The notes: a model not told the origin generated them from the sequence alone. Counted from the first letter of the stretch, positions 38,967 through 49,089 are shown. The stretch is DNA of 64,000 nucleotides from Rhodanobacter sp. C05 (GCF_002001165.1 NZ_MUNQ01000005.1:62001-126000), one strand, 5' to 3'. Made by a program: numbers and translations.

Positions 38967-41141
38967 ATGCCCGCCGTCCTTCGCGTTGCCCTGCCAGTTC
39001 CCCTGCTGACCCTGTTCGACTACTTGCCGCCTGCGGCAGGCGAAGCGTGCGCAGGTTGCCGGGTGCTGGTTCCGTTCGGCCGCGGCAGACAGGTCGGCGT
39101 GGTGGTGGCGGTCGAGGCCGAAACCGCGGTTAGTGGCAGCCGGCTGAAGCAGGTGATCCGGCTGCTTGATGAGACGCCACTGCTCGACGCCGAACTGATG
39201 CAGACGCTGGCCTGGGCCGCCGACTACTGGCTCGGCGCACCCGGCGAGGCCTATGCGAATGCGTTGCCACTGGCACTGCGCGAAGCGAAGCCGCCGCCGG
39301 CACTGGGCGACGAATACTGGTCGCTGAGCAGCGCCGGCCACAGCGCCCACGACGCCGGCAGCCGTCGCGGCGGCAGCAAGACGCTGCTGGCCTTGTTGGC
39401 CGCCGGCTCGATGAGTGCTCAGGATCTGACCGAACGCCTGCCCGGCTGGCGCGAGACGGCCCGTCGACTGGCGGCCGCGGGCCTGCTCGAACGCAGCGAA
39501 CGGTCACCGCCTGACCGCCAACTGCCTGCATCGCTCGCACCGCAACTGAACGACGAGCAGCAACTGGCCGTCAGCACGGTCGGCGCCAGCCTCGGCCAGT
39601 ACCAGCCATTCCTGCTCGATGGTGTCACCGGCAGCGGCAAGACCGAGGTGTATCTGGCGCTGATCGAACAGGTGCTGGCGCAGGGCAAACAGGCGCTGCT
39701 GCTGGTACCGGAAATCGGCCTGGCGCCGCAGACCGTGCGCCGACTGCGCGAGCGGCTCGGCGTGATCGTCGAGGTGCTGCACTCCAATCTGTCCGAAGGC
39801 GATCGCGCGCGCGCCTGGCTGCGCGCGCGCAACGGCAGCGCGCGGGTGATCCTGGGTACCCGTTCGGCGGTGTTCACGCCGCTGCCACAGGCCGGCCTGA
39901 TCATCGTCGACGAGGAACACGACAGCGCCTACAAGCAGCAGGAAGGCTTCCGCTATCACGCCCGCGACCTGGCTTTGGTGCGTGCGCGTGCGCTGGGTGT
40001 GCCGGTGCTGCTGGGTTCGGGCACGCCGTCGCTGGAATCGCTGGCGAACGCCGAGGCCGGCCGTTACCGCACCCTGCATCTGCGCGCCCGTCCCGGCACG
40101 ATCCGGCCGCCGCAGGTGCAGATCATCGACATGCGCGCGCAACGGCTGGAGCACGGCATGTCGCCGGCGCTGTTGACGGCGATTGCCGAAACTGTCGCGC
40201 GGGGCGAGCAGGCGCTGGTGTTCCGCAATCGTCGCGGCTATGCGCCGGTGCTGCTATGCCACAGCTGCGGCTGGCATGCCGAGTGTCCGCGCTGCGATCG
40301 CCCGCTGACCTTGCATGCCGGCCGTCGCCAACTGATCTGCCATCACTGCGACTACCAGACCCGCATGCCGGTCACCTGCCCGACCTGCGGTGCCACCGAG
40401 CTGAAGCCGCAAGGCCAGGGTACCGAGCGGCTGGAGGAAGCACTGATCTCGCAGTTCCCGCAGGTGCCGGTGCTGCGCGTCGACCGTGAGACCACCCGCC
40501 GGCGCGACGCGTTCGAGCAACTGCTGGCCACGCTCAAGGATGATCAACCGGCGATCCTGGTCGGTACCCAGATGCTGGCCAAGGGCCACGATCTGCCCAA
40601 CCTCACCCTGGTGGCGATCGTCGGCGTGGACGAAGGTCTGCACAGCGTGGATTTCCGCGCCGGCGAGCGGCTGGCCCAACTGGTGGTGCAAGTGGCCGGC
40701 CGCGCCGGCCGCGCGCGAAAACCGGGACGCGTACTGCTGCAGACGCACCAGCCGGAACATGCGCTGCTGCGTACATTGTTGGCCCATGGCTATGCCGCCG
40801 CCGCCCGTGAGCTGCTCGCCGAACGTCGGCAGATCCAGTTACCACCCTACAGCTACCAGGTACTGCTGCGAGCCGATGCGCCAATGCGCGAACACATGGA
40901 CGCGTTTCTCACCGACGCCCATGCCGCGTTGCCGGTCAGCGATCAATTGCAAATCGCCGGTCCGATGCCTGCGCCGATGCCACTGCGCGCGGGCCGCCAG
41001 CGCGGTCAGCTGCTGCTCGAAGCGGGGAGCCGTCACACGCTGCATGCGATGCTGCGCTCGTGGCAGCTGGCACTGACGGTGCTGCCGTCTGCACGACGGG
41101 TACGCTGGTCGCTGGACGTCGATCCGATCGATCTGTACTGA
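38967..41141 (+). CDS. priA: Primosomal replication-restart helicase PriA
   Basis: PriA recognises stalled forks and loads the replisome through DnaB. The 724-residue protein has the N-terminal 3'-DNA-binding domain (LRVALPVPLLTLFDYLPP), Walker A GVTGSGKTEVYL near 220, the DEEHD Walker B box near 314 and a zinc module between helicase lobes 1 and 2 with the eight Cys of CHSCGWHAECPRC and CHHCDYQ...CPTCG (about 430-475). Helicase motifs V-VI follow (GTQMLAKGHDLPN, QVAGRAGRARKPG). Length is typical (about 730). It stands alone, with the DnaA-box region upstream. Confidence 0.97.
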   Translation: MPAVLRVALPVPLLTLFDYLPPAAGEACAGCRVLVPFGRGRQVGVVVAVEAETAVSGSRLKQVIRLLDETPLLDAELMQTLAWAADYWLGAPGEAYANALPLALREAKPPPALGDEYWSLSSAGHSAHDAGSRRGGSKTLLALLAAGSMSAQDLTERLPGWRETARRLAAAGLLERSERSPPDRQLPASLAPQLNDEQQLAVSTVGASLGQYQPFLLDGVTGSGKTEVYLALIEQVLAQGKQALLLVPEIGLAPQTVRRLRERLGVIVEVLHSNLSEGDRARAWLRARNGSARVILGTRSAVFTPLPQAGLIIVDEEHDSAYKQQEGFRYHARDLALVRARALGVPVLLGSGTPSLESLANAEAGRYRTLHLRARPGTIRPPQVQIIDMRAQRLEHGMSPALLTAIAETVARGEQALVFRNRRGYAPVLLCHSCGWHAECPRCDRPLTLHAGRRQLICHHCDYQTRMPVTCPTCGATELKPQGQGTERLEEALISQFPQVPVLRVDRETTRRRDAFEQLLATLKDDQPAILVGTQMLAKGHDLPNLTLVAIVGVDEGLHSVDFRAGERLAQLVVQVAGRAGRARKPGRVLLQTHQPEHALLRTLLAHGYAAAARELLAERRQIQLPPYSYQVLLRADAPMREHMDAFLTDAHAALPVSDQLQIAGPMPAPMPLRAGRQRGQLLLEAGSRHTLHAMLRSWQLALTVLPSARRVRWSLDVDPIDLY

Positions 41142-41175
41142 TCGCCGGTCGCCTCGCGATCGGGACGATGGCGTA

Positions 41176-41946
41176 TCAGGTCGCGTCGGACCTCAGTGAA
41201 CCCGGCTTCACCAGCCAGCGAACGGCCAGCACACCCAGCTCATAGAGCAGGCACATCGGAATGCCCAGCATCATCATCGAGGTGATGTCCGGCGGCGTGA
41301 TCAGCGCGGCAATCGCGAACGCGCCGACGATCGCGTAACGCCGGCCACTTCGCAGCTTGTCCAGATCGACCACGCCGACCGCGGCGAGGATCACCACCGC
41401 CACCGGCACCTCGAAGCACAGCCCGAACGCGAAGAACATCAGCATCACGAAGTCGAGGTACTGGGTGATGTCGGTCATCATCTCCACCCCCTGCGGCGTC
41501 ACCGCGATGAGAAAGCGGAACGCGGCTGGCAGCACCAGAAAATAGGCAAACGCCGCGCCGATGTAGAACAGTGCGAGCGCGGCCACCAGCAGCGGCCGGG
41601 CCAGGCGTTTTTCGTGCTTGTACAGGCCCGGACTGACGAACGCCCACAGCTGGTACAGGATCACCGGCATGCTGATGAACAGCGAGGCATAGAAGGCCAG
41701 CTTCAGCGGCGTGATGAACGGACTGGTCACGCCGGTGGCGATCAGGTGCGCCCCTTGCGGCAGGCGCGCCACCAGCGGCGCGGCCAGTTCGCTGTACAGG
41801 CGATTCGCAAACGGCACCAGCGCCACCAGCACCAGTACCAGCGCCGCCACCGACTTGAGCAGGCGCGTGCGCAATTCCAGCAGATGCGAGAACAGTCCCT
41901 GCTGCAGGTCGTCGGCGATCGACGGATCGGATTCAGGCGCCGCCAT
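41176..41946 (-). CDS. tatC: Sec-independent protein translocase TatC
   Basis: TatC is the twin-arginine signal receptor. The 256-residue protein has six membrane helices and the family motifs: LFSHLLELRTRLLKS at the start, FANRLYSELAAPL, TSPFITPLKLAFY, FVSPGLYKHEKR and FFAFGLCFEVPV. The ATG at 41946 overlaps the end of tatB by 14 bases, which suggests translational coupling; a longer frame begins inside tatB. It is the last gene of tatABC. Confidence 0.97.
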   Translation of the reverse strand: MAAPESDPSIADDLQQGLFSHLLELRTRLLKSVAALVLVLVALVPFANRLYSELAAPLVARLPQGAHLIATGVTSPFITPLKLAFYASLFISMPVILYQLWAFVSPGLYKHEKRLARPLLVAALALFYIGAAFAYFLVLPAAFRFLIAVTPQGVEMMTDITQYLDFVMLMFFAFGLCFEVPVAVVILAAVGVVDLDKLRSGRRYAIVGAFAIAALITPPDITSMMMLGIPMCLLYELGVLAVRWLVKPGSLRSDAT

Positions 41947-42382
41947 GCGAGGCTTCCCGGTTGTGCGGTGTGGCTGATGGTTCACCCAGCGGCAATTCCG
42001 CCTGCATCTGGTTGGCCGGTTCGTCGTGAGCCACCTCGGCCGACGAAGCCGCTGGCGACTCGGCCTTGACCACCGCGTCCTTGCTCGGCACGTCCTTGAT
42101 CATCGCCGCGGCATCGGCGAGCGGCTCATGTACCTGCTGCAGCGTGTCCTTCATCGCGTTCTGCGCGGCCTCCGCCTGGGTTGCCGCCTCTCGCGCGGTG
42201 CGCTTGATTTCCTCAATCTCCAGTTCGCGCTCGACCTCGGCGCGCACGTTGTCCCAGCCGCTGCGCACGCGTCGCAGCAGCGCACCGGCGGTACGCGCGG
42301 CACCAGGCAGCTTCTCGGGACCGAGCACGATCAGCGCGATCAGGGCGAGCAGCACCATTTTGCCGAGACTGATCTCGATCAT
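41933..42382 (-). CDS. tatB: Sec-independent protein translocase TatB
   Basis: The 149-residue protein has the TatB signature: a short N-terminal membrane helix (MIEISLGKMVLLALIALIVLGP) with the EKLP hinge, an amphipathic helix (about 25-45), then a charged and disordered tail. It forms the TatBC receptor for twin-arginine precursors. It lies between tatA (24-base gap) and tatC (14-base overlap). Confidence 0.95.
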   Translation of the reverse strand: MIEISLGKMVLLALIALIVLGPEKLPGAARTAGALLRRVRSGWDNVRAEVERELEIEEIKRTAREAATQAEAAQNAMKDTLQQVHEPLADAAAMIKDVPSKDAVVKAESPAASSAEVAHDEPANQMQAELPLGEPSATPHNREASHGGA

Positions 42383-42406
42383 TGCCGCGCTCCGGCCGCC
42401 GCGCGC

Positions 42407-42667
42407 TTACTTGGTTTCGCTGGAGTCGCGCTGACTCTGCGTGCTGCTGCCGGCGGCCGGCGGCGGGTCGGCGCGCAGCTGTTCGGCGGCCTTGCGCGCA
42501 GCTTCCTCTTCCTTCTGCTTCGCCTCGTCGTCACCGCTGAGGCCTTTCTTGAAGTCACGGATCGCCGCGCCGAGATCCGGCCCGAGGTTGCGGATCTTCT
42601 TGGTGCCGAAAATCAGCAATACGACCACCAGGAGGATCAGCCAATGCCAGATACTGTCAAAACCCAT
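42407..42667 (-). CDS. tatA: Sec-independent protein translocase TatA
   Basis: An 86-residue protein with the TatA layout: one N-terminal helix ([15 protein letters not shown]), the [10 protein letters not shown] hinge, the amphipathic [11 protein letters not shown] helix and a polar tail. It forms the Tat pore. The start MGFDSIW is preferred over in-frame upstream sequence that overlaps the SYLF gene antiparallel-free spacer. First gene of tatABC, 61 bases after the SYLF gene. Confidence 0.95.
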   Translation of the reverse strand: MGFDSIWHWLILLVVVLLIFGTKKIRNLGPDLGAAIRDFKKGLSGDDEAKQKEEEAARKAAEQLRADPPPAAGSSTQSQRDSSETK

Positions 42668-42728
42668 AATCAACCTCGAGGCAAATTCCAGCCAAGTCAC
42701 AGGCGCAATTCGCGCCGACACTTCGCAA

Positions 42729-43421
42729 TCATTGACGCGAAGTGTACTCCTCAAGCCGGTCGCGGAAATCGACCACCGACCCCGGCACGTTGCTGACGCC
42801 GCCCTCGAAGATGCGGCGCGGCGTGATGCCGGCGCCATACACCGCTTCATTCGCGTCGTAGTCGATGCGCAGTGCCGCGCCGTCGATCGCCACGCCGGCA
42901 AACAGGCCGCGAGCGCGTGAGTAGGAGTAGATCTCCGCCTTCATCTGCTCGTCGGTGGAGGCACTGGTGGTGCGCCCGACCGGGCCGGCCGCCGCCGAAG
43001 CGTCCGCGCCGAGGGTAAACTTGCCGCGCACGATCGAATCCACGCCGCGCTGGGTACGAAACACCAGAATCACGTCGGTCGATGACACGCCGGCCTGGAA
43101 GCCCACGCTTCCGCCGGTGATGCTGATGAAACTGGGATTGGACCAGGTGCCGTCCGGTCCCTTCACCGAAATCAAGCCTTCGCCCCGCCGACCACCGAAG
43201 ACGAAACCGACCTTGAGCACGTCGGGTATCACCGCGATCGCTCTCGCATCGCGCAGCAGATCCTGGGGAATCGCCTTGTCCGGCGCCTGCATGATGTCGT
43301 TGAGTACGCGCACCGCGTTCTGCGCACGTACCAGCGGCGGATCCTCGGCATGCACGGCCATCGCCGGCAGCAACAGGGCGAGGCCAATCAACAGCAGACG
43401 ATGCAGTGGTGTCTTGAACAT
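42729..43421 (-). CDS. SYLF/Ysc84-domain lipid-binding protein, exported
   Basis: A 230-residue protein with a signal peptide ([25 protein letters not shown], cleavage near residue 25). The SYLF (DUF500) domain follows: [29 protein letters not shown] and [19 protein letters not shown] are diagnostic. Eukaryotic members bind phosphoinositides; bacterial roles are unclear. The start MFKTPL is preferred because it gives a proper signal peptide. It is divergent from hemH and upstream of tatA. Confidence 0.9.
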   Translation of the reverse strand: MFKTPLHRLLLIGLALLLPAMAVHAEDPPLVRAQNAVRVLNDIMQAPDKAIPQDLLRDARAIAVIPDVLKVGFVFGGRRGEGLISVKGPDGTWSNPSFISITGGSVGFQAGVSSTDVILVFRTQRGVDSIVRGKFTLGADASAAAGPVGRTTSASTDEQMKAEIYSYSRARGLFAGVAIDGAALRIDYDANEAVYGAGITPRRIFEGGVSNVPGSVVDFRDRLEEYTSRQ

Positions 43422-43504
43422 GGGCGGCTCCACTTGGTTCGGGGATGGGGGCAGCGCGCCGCGGCGCGCCAAGGCTTGTGGCAGACTCCACGACTGATCC
43501 AGCC

Positions 43505-44572
43505 ATGACTGCCACGATGCCACGCAGCAATCACTATACCGACGTTGCCGGCCATTCCCACGCGTCGGGCGTTCAGTTCGTTCAGGCTGGCGTGCTGCTG
43601 GTCAATCTGGGCACGCCGACTGCGCCCACCGCGAAAGCGGTGCGACCTTATCTGGCCGAATTTCTCGGCGATGCGCGCGTGATCGACTACCCGCGCTGGC
43701 TGTGGTGGCTGGTCCTGCATGGCGTGATCCTGCGCGTACGACCGGCACGTTCGGCACATGCCTACGGCAAGATCTGGACCGGGCAGGGCTCGCCACTGCG
43801 CTTCGGCAGCGAGGCACTCGCCGCGGGCCTGCAGGCCGAGCTGGACCGGCAGCAACCGGGCACGCTGCGCGTGGCGCTTGCAATGCGTTATGGCGAACCG
43901 TCGGTGGCGCACACGATCAAACAGTTGCAGCGCGAAGGCGTGCGCCGGCTGCTGGTGCTGCCGCTGTATCCGCAGTATTCAGCCACCTCCACCGGCTCGG
44001 TGATCGATGCCGTCGCCGACACGTTCAAGACGCTGCGCTGGCCGCCGGAGCTGCGCTTCGTCAACGATTATCACGACGATCCCAGGCATATCGACGCGCT
44101 GGCGAGCAGCATCGAACGCTGGTGGACAACGCATGGCCGTGGCGACAAATTGCTGCTGTCGTTCCACGGCATTCCCGAGCGTTATGTGCAGCTGGGCGAT
44201 CCGTATTTCGACCAGTGCCAGACCACCGCGCGACTGCTGCGCGAACGGCTGCATATCAACGCAGATGACATGCTCGTCAGCTTCCAGTCTCGCGTAGGTC
44301 GCGAGCAATGGCTGCAACCCTACACCGACGCCACCGTGCGCCAGCTTGCCAGCAATGGCGTGAAGAAACTCGACGTGGCCTGCCCCGGTTTCGCGGTGGA
44401 CTGCCTGGAGACACTGGAGGAGATCGCGATGCAGAACCGCGACTTCTTCCTCGCTGCCGGTGGCGAAACGCTGCGCTATATCCCCGCACTCAATGACAGT
44501 GCCGAACACGTGCGCAGTCTCGCCGCCCTGGTGCGACGGCATGTTCGTGGCTGGCCGGAATCCATCGCGTGA
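43505..44572 (+). CDS. hemH: Ferrochelatase
   Basis: HemH inserts Fe2+ into protoporphyrin IX, the last step of protohaem synthesis. The 355-residue protein shows GVLLVNLGTPTAPTAKAVRPYLAEFLGD at the N-terminus, the LPLYPQYSATSTGS motif, the active-site His in LLSFHGIPERY (about 220) and the CPGFAVDCLETLEEI motif near the end. A second Met four codons later is possible. Its TGA overlaps the GTG of the next gene (GTGA), so a coupled operon is expected. Confidence 0.97.
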   Translation: MTATMPRSNHYTDVAGHSHASGVQFVQAGVLLVNLGTPTAPTAKAVRPYLAEFLGDARVIDYPRWLWWLVLHGVILRVRPARSAHAYGKIWTGQGSPLRFGSEALAAGLQAELDRQQPGTLRVALAMRYGEPSVAHTIKQLQREGVRRLLVLPLYPQYSATSTGSVIDAVADTFKTLRWPPELRFVNDYHDDPRHIDALASSIERWWTTHGRGDKLLLSFHGIPERYVQLGDPYFDQCQTTARLLRERLHINADDMLVSFQSRVGREQWLQPYTDATVRQLASNGVKKLDVACPGFAVDCLETLEEIAMQNRDFFLAAGGETLRYIPALNDSAEHVRSLAALVRRHVRGWPESIA

Positions 44573-45414
44573 GCGCACCCGGCGAGCGCCGCATCGCGCT
44601 GCCGCACCTGAGCCTGAGCGCGCAGGTCTGGGGCGATGAAGCCCTGCCACCACTGCTGGCCCTGCACGGCTGGCTGGACAATGCCGGCAGCTTTGCGCTT
44701 CTGGCGCCGCTGCTGGCGGCTCGCTTTCGGGTAATCGCGCTGGAACTGCCCGGCCACGGACATTCCGATCACTTGGCTGCCGGCGCCAGCTATCGCTATC
44801 TCGACTATGTGCAGGTGGTACTCGCGGCCGCCGATGCCTTGGGGCTGGAGCGCTACAGGCTGCTCGGCCACTCGCTGGGTGCGGGGATTGCCTCGCTGGT
44901 GGCCGCCACCTCGCCGCAGCGGATCGACCGCCTGTGGCTGATCGAAGGTCTCGGCCCGCTCGGTGACGACGGCTCGCATACGCTGCAGCGCTTCCGCGAT
45001 GCGTTCGCACCACGTGGCGACAACGCCAAGCCGCTACGCGTCTTTCACAGCATTGCGCAGGCAGCCAGTGCGCGCAGCATGGTCAGTGGCCTGCCGGCCG
45101 AGCTTGCACAACCGATCGTCGAACGCGGACTGATCGAGGCCGACGGGGGCTGGCGCTGGCGCAGCGCCCCCCGGCTGACCCGGCCCAGTCCCGTGCGGCT
45201 GGCCGAGTCGCAGATCCATGCCCTGCTTCGCGGCATCGAGGCACCCACCGCGCTGCTGCTGGCGCAGCCGGCCACCTCCTACCTGCCGGAAGCGCCGATG
45301 CAGGCACGCGCTGACTGCGTGCCGAACATCACGGTCAGCCACATGGATGGCGGTCACCACCTGCACCTCGAACACCCCGCTGCCGTGGCGACATGGATCG
45401 ACGCAGCGACCTGA
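44569..45414 (+). CDS. Alpha/beta-hydrolase-fold protein
   Basis: The 281-residue protein starts at a GTG overlapping the hemH stop. Motifs: LHGWLDNAGSF (oxyanion region, about 27-37), LPGHGHSD, the nucleophile elbow GHSLGAG (Ser near 103) and the C-terminal His in MDGGHHLHLEHP. This resembles serine-hydrolase or haloperoxidase-like members. Such genes sit beside hemH in several relatives, but the substrate is not known. Confidence 0.88.
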   Translation: MSAPGERRIALPHLSLSAQVWGDEALPPLLALHGWLDNAGSFALLAPLLAARFRVIALELPGHGHSDHLAAGASYRYLDYVQVVLAAADALGLERYRLLGHSLGAGIASLVAATSPQRIDRLWLIEGLGPLGDDGSHTLQRFRDAFAPRGDNAKPLRVFHSIAQAASARSMVSGLPAELAQPIVERGLIEADGGWRWRSAPRLTRPSPVRLAESQIHALLRGIEAPTALLLAQPATSYLPEAPMQARADCVPNITVSHMDGGHHLHLEHPAAVATWIDAAT

Positions 45415-45484
45415 CGCAGCCTCCGCACATGTAGCGGCAGCGCCGTTCGGCTATCGTGCACATCCCATCGCCTCGCCTCGCCCC

Positions 45485-46822
45485 ATGGATCAGCCACCCA
45501 CTCTCGCCGCTCCGCGCCACCGCGCCGCCCTCAACTTCATCTTCGTCACCGTGATGCTGGACATGCTGGCGTTCGGCATCATCATCCCGGTGTTGCCGCA
45601 TCTGATCGTGCAGTTGATCGGCGGCAGCATCTCGCAGGCCGCCGTGTGGGCCGGCGCGTTTGTCACGCTGTTCATGCTGATGCAGTTCGTGTTCTCGCCG
45701 GTGCAGGGTGCGCTGTCGGACCGTTTCGGCCGGCGCACGGTGATCCTGATCTCCAGCTTCGGTCTCGGCATCGACTTCATCGTGATGGCGCTGGCACCGG
45801 TGCTGTGGCTGCTGTTCGTCGGCCGTGCGGTGTCCGGCATCTGCGCGGCGAGTTTCTCCACCGCGAATGCGTATATCGCCGACATCGTGCCAAAGGAAAG
45901 GCGTGCCGCGGCCTTCGGCACGCTCGGCGCCGCGTTCGGCATCGGCTTCATCGTGGGCCCGGCGCTGGGCGGCTTCCTCGGTCATCTGCATATCCGCCTG
46001 CCGTTCTGGGTGGCGGCAGCCTTGTCGTTGATCAATTTCTGCTACGGCTATTTCGTACTGCCGGAATCACTGCCGAAGGAACGCCGCAGTGCGCGCTTCG
46101 ACTGGCGCCATGCCAATCCGTTCGGCGCCGTGGTGCTGCTGCGTCGCTATCCGCAGGTGTTCGGGTTGGCGACGGTGTTCTTCCTGATCAACCTGGCGCA
46201 GTTCTCGCTGAACTCTACCTACGTGCTGTACACCGACTACCGCTATGGCTGGGGACCGCAGGCGGTCGGCTATACGCTGGGCCTGGTCGGCCTGTGCAGC
46301 GGTCTGGTCCAGGCGGTGCTGGTGCGCCGGCTGATGCCGAAACTGGGTGAGCGGCGGATGATCCTGGCCGGACTCGCACTGTGCATCGTCGGTTATGTGT
46401 TCTTTGGCTTTGCGTCGCTACCGTGGGTGTTCCTGCTCGGCATTCCGTTCCTCAGTCTCGGTGGACTGGCCGGGCCGCCGGCGCAGGCGATGATGACGCA
46501 TCAGGTCGATCCGCATGAGCAAGGTCGCCTGCAGGGCGCACTGACCAGCCTTGCCAGCCTCGCCGGCATCTTCGGCCCGGCGATGTTCTCCAATCTGTTC
46601 GCACTGTTCATCAGTGACCACGCGCCGGTGCAGCATCTGCCGGGCGCTGCGTTCGTGCTGGCCGCGGCGCTGCTGCTGACCGCCGGCTTGATCGCCATAA
46701 AGGTGACCCGGCACGTGCCTGCGGCAGGCCCCTTGCCGGCGGACGAGATCGTCCCCACCCTGCCGTTCAACGAGTTTTCATCCGAATCGATTCCCCACGT
46801 CCCACCGGAGCAAACCCCATGA
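45485..46822 (+). CDS. MFS transporter, TetA-like drug exporter
   Basis: A 445-residue transporter with twelve membrane helices. The start LDMLAFGIIIPVLPHLI carries the TetA-type DxxxxG..IPxLP motif C region, and GALSDRFGRR is motif A. The second half begins near RYPQVFGLATVFFL. It resembles the tetracycline-resistance class of MFS exporters, but the substrate is unknown. The C-terminal tail of 40 residues is polar. The stop overlaps the next start by ATGA. Confidence 0.88.
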   Translation: MDQPPTLAAPRHRAALNFIFVTVMLDMLAFGIIIPVLPHLIVQLIGGSISQAAVWAGAFVTLFMLMQFVFSPVQGALSDRFGRRTVILISSFGLGIDFIVMALAPVLWLLFVGRAVSGICAASFSTANAYIADIVPKERRAAAFGTLGAAFGIGFIVGPALGGFLGHLHIRLPFWVAAALSLINFCYGYFVLPESLPKERRSARFDWRHANPFGAVVLLRRYPQVFGLATVFFLINLAQFSLNSTYVLYTDYRYGWGPQAVGYTLGLVGLCSGLVQAVLVRRLMPKLGERRMILAGLALCIVGYVFFGFASLPWVFLLGIPFLSLGGLAGPPAQAMMTHQVDPHEQGRLQGALTSLASLAGIFGPAMFSNLFALFISDHAPVQHLPGAAFVLAAALLLTAGLIAIKVTRHVPAAGPLPADEIVPTLPFNEFSSESIPHVPPEQTP

Positions 46823-47325
46823 CACTGTCCATGTACCAGGCTTCCGTCCCCGTCTTCATCCGCGCGCTCGGCAATCTCAAGCACGTGCTGCAGAAAGGCG
46901 CGGAACATGCGAAGGCAAAGAACGTCGCCGATGAAGTGCTGCTGCAGACCCGGCTGGTCCCCGACATGCTGCCGCTGGTCAAGCAGGTGCAGATCGCTTG
47001 TGACATGGCAACGCGCGGCAGCGCCCGTCTGGCCGACGTCGAACCGAAGTCGTTCGAAGACAATGAGACCACGCTGGAGCAGGTCTACTCGCGCATCGAC
47101 AGCGCGATCGACTACATCAAGACGTTCAAGCCCGAGCAGATCGACGGCAGCGAGGGCCGCACGATCGTCCTCAAGATGCGCAGCGGCGAGATGACGTTCG
47201 AAGGGCAGGCCTATCTGCTGGGTTTCGTTCTTCCGAACGTGTTCTTCCATTGCACCACCGCGTACAACATCCTGCGCGAGGCTGGCACCGAGATCGGCAA
47301 GATGGACTTCATCGGGCAGGCCTGA
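46819..47325 (+). CDS. DUF1993 protein
   Basis: A 168-residue protein of the DUF1993 / DinB-like helical family: MYQASVPVFIRALGNLKHVLQKG at the N-terminus and the YLLGFVLPNVFFHCTTAYNILR block near the end. His and Asp residues could place it in the DinB-type metal-binding clan. The function is unknown. It overlaps the MFS gene by ATGA and is followed by a GC-rich hairpin. Confidence 0.88.
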   Translation: MTLSMYQASVPVFIRALGNLKHVLQKGAEHAKAKNVADEVLLQTRLVPDMLPLVKQVQIACDMATRGSARLADVEPKSFEDNETTLEQVYSRIDSAIDYIKTFKPEQIDGSEGRTIVLKMRSGEMTFEGQAYLLGFVLPNVFFHCTTAYNILREAGTEIGKMDFIGQA

Positions 47326-47330
47326 CCGAC

Positions 47331-47362
47331 GCTGGCGCCACAGCTGTGGCCGTGGCGCCAGC
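47331..47362. terminator. GC-rich hairpin after the DUF1993 gene
   Basis: GCTGGCGCCAC and GTGGCGCCAGC are perfect 11-base arms around a 10-base spacer, starting 5 bases after the stop. It lacks a T-run, so termination efficiency is uncertain; an mRNA-stabilising role is also possible. Confidence 0.5.
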
Positions 47363-47433
47363 TCCAACCGTCGCTTCAACGCGATATCTGCGAAAATCCT
47401 GCAGCTGATTTCAGTTTCCGGATTCCCAGACCC

Positions 47434-49089
47434 ATGTTGCGACTGACCGACCTCAAACTGCCGCTCGATCACACCGAGGGCATGCTGACCGCCGCGATCC
47501 TCAAGCGGCTGGATATCGAGGCCGCAGCGCTGAACGGCTACACCATCGCCCGGCGCGGCTACGACGCACGCAAGCGTGGCGCGATCGCGCTGATCTACGC
47601 GCTGGACATCGAGACGCCGCAGGAAGCGGAGCTGTTGCGGCGCTACGCCGACGACCAGCATGTCCAGCCCACGCCCGACACCGATTACCACTTTGTCGCC
47701 CAGGCACCCGCACCGTTGCCTCACCGCCCGCTGGTGATCGGCTTCGGCCCCTGCGGCCTGTTCGCCGGGCTGATCCTGGCGCAGATGGGTTTTCGGCCGA
47801 TCATCCTCGATCGCGGCAAGGAGGTACGCGAGCGCACCAAGGACACCTGGGACCTGTGGCGCAAGCGCAACCTGCATCCGGAATCCAACGTGCAGTTCGG
47901 CGAAGGCGGTGCCGGCACGTTCTCCGACGGCAAGTTGCACAGCCAGATCCGCGATCCGCTGCATCACGGTCGCAAGGTGCTTACCGAATTCGTCAAGGCC
48001 GGCGCACCGGAGGAAATCCTCTACGTCAGCAAGCCGCATATCGGCACATTCCGGCTGGTGACGATGGTGGAGAACATGCGCGCCACCATCGAATCGCTGG
48101 GTGGCGAGATCCGCTTCAGCCAGCGCGTCGACGACCTTTTGCTTGAGCACGGCGCGGACGGCCAGCAGCAGATCCGCGGCGTGACCCTGGCCAGCGGCGA
48201 GCAGATCCGTACTGACCACGTGGTGCTGGCGGTCGGCCACAGCGCGCGCGATACCTTCGAGATGCTGCATGCACGTGGTGTCTATCTGGAAGCCAAGCCG
48301 TTCTCGATCGGTTTCCGCATCGAGCATCCGCAGTCGGTCATCGACCATGCGCGCTTCGGCCCGCAGGCCGGCCATCCGATCCTCGGTGCCGCCGACTACA
48401 AGCTGGTGCATCACTGCAAGGGCAATCATGAGGGCAACGGACGTTCGGTGTACAGCTTCTGCATGTGCCCCGGCGGCACCGTGGTTGCGGCCGCCTCCGA
48501 GCCGGGCCGAGTGGTCACCAACGGCATGAGCCAGTATTCGCGCAACGAGCGCAACGCGAATGCAGCGGTGGTGGTCGGCATCGAGCCGTCCGACTTCGCG
48601 CCATTCGACGACAGCGGCAGCCCGCTCGCCGGCATCGCCTTGCAACGTGCACTGGAAAGCCATGCCTATACCTTGGGCGGCGAGAACTACAGCGCGCCGG
48701 GCCAACTGGTCGGCGACTTCCTCGCCGGCCGCGCCTCGCATGACTTCGGCGATGTGCAACCGTCGTACAAGCCGGGCGTGACCCTGGGCAGCCTCGACAG
48801 CGCCCTGCCCGGTTATGCGATCGCCGCGATCCGCGAGGCACTCCCCGCGTTCGAACGCCAGATCCGTGGCTACGCGATGCACGACGCGATCCTCACCGGC
48901 GTCGAGACACGTACCTCCTCGCCGGTACGGATCAAACGCGACGACAGCCTGCAAAGCCTCAACACCCGCGGCCTCTATCCCGCCGGCGAAGGCGCCGGCT
49001 ACGCCGGGGGCATCCTCTCCGCGGCGGTAGATGGCATCCGGATAGCCGAGGCAGTGGGCTTGAGCATCACAGGCAAGCCGCAATCCTGA
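47434..49089 (+). CDS. FAD-dependent dehydrogenase (COG2509 type)
   Basis: The 551-residue protein has an N-terminal ferredoxin-like region (1-90), the dinucleotide loop VIGFGPCGLFAGLILAQ near 105, ESNVQFGEGGAGTFSDGKL (the family signature), a conserved HCKGNHEGNGRSVYSFCMCPGG segment, and the C-terminal GEGAGYAGGILSAAVDG flavin motif. These are soluble FAD enzymes of unknown substrate, sometimes called YtfP-like or HI0933-related. It is monocistronic. Confidence 0.9.
   Translation: MLRLTDLKLPLDHTEGMLTAAILKRLDIEAAALNGYTIARRGYDARKRGAIALIYALDIETPQEAELLRRYADDQHVQPTPDTDYHFVAQAPAPLPHRPLVIGFGPCGLFAGLILAQMGFRPIILDRGKEVRERTKDTWDLWRKRNLHPESNVQFGEGGAGTFSDGKLHSQIRDPLHHGRKVLTEFVKAGAPEEILYVSKPHIGTFRLVTMVENMRATIESLGGEIRFSQRVDDLLLEHGADGQQQIRGVTLASGEQIRTDHVVLAVGHSARDTFEMLHARGVYLEAKPFSIGFRIEHPQSVIDHARFGPQAGHPILGAADYKLVHHCKGNHEGNGRSVYSFCMCPGGTVVAAASEPGRVVTNGMSQYSRNERNANAAVVVGIEPSDFAPFDDSGSPLAGIALQRALESHAYTLGGENYSAPGQLVGDFLAGRASHDFGDVQPSYKPGVTLGSLDSALPGYAIAAIREALPAFERQIRGYAMHDAILTGVETRTSSPVRIKRDDSLQSLNTRGLYPAGEGAGYAGGILSAAVDGIRIAEAVGLSITGKPQS

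Noticed and set aside
46501..49083. 860-codon open frame opposite the MFS, DUF1993 and FAD genes
   Set aside because: It spans three supported genes and an intergenic gap on the other strand and shows no family motif.
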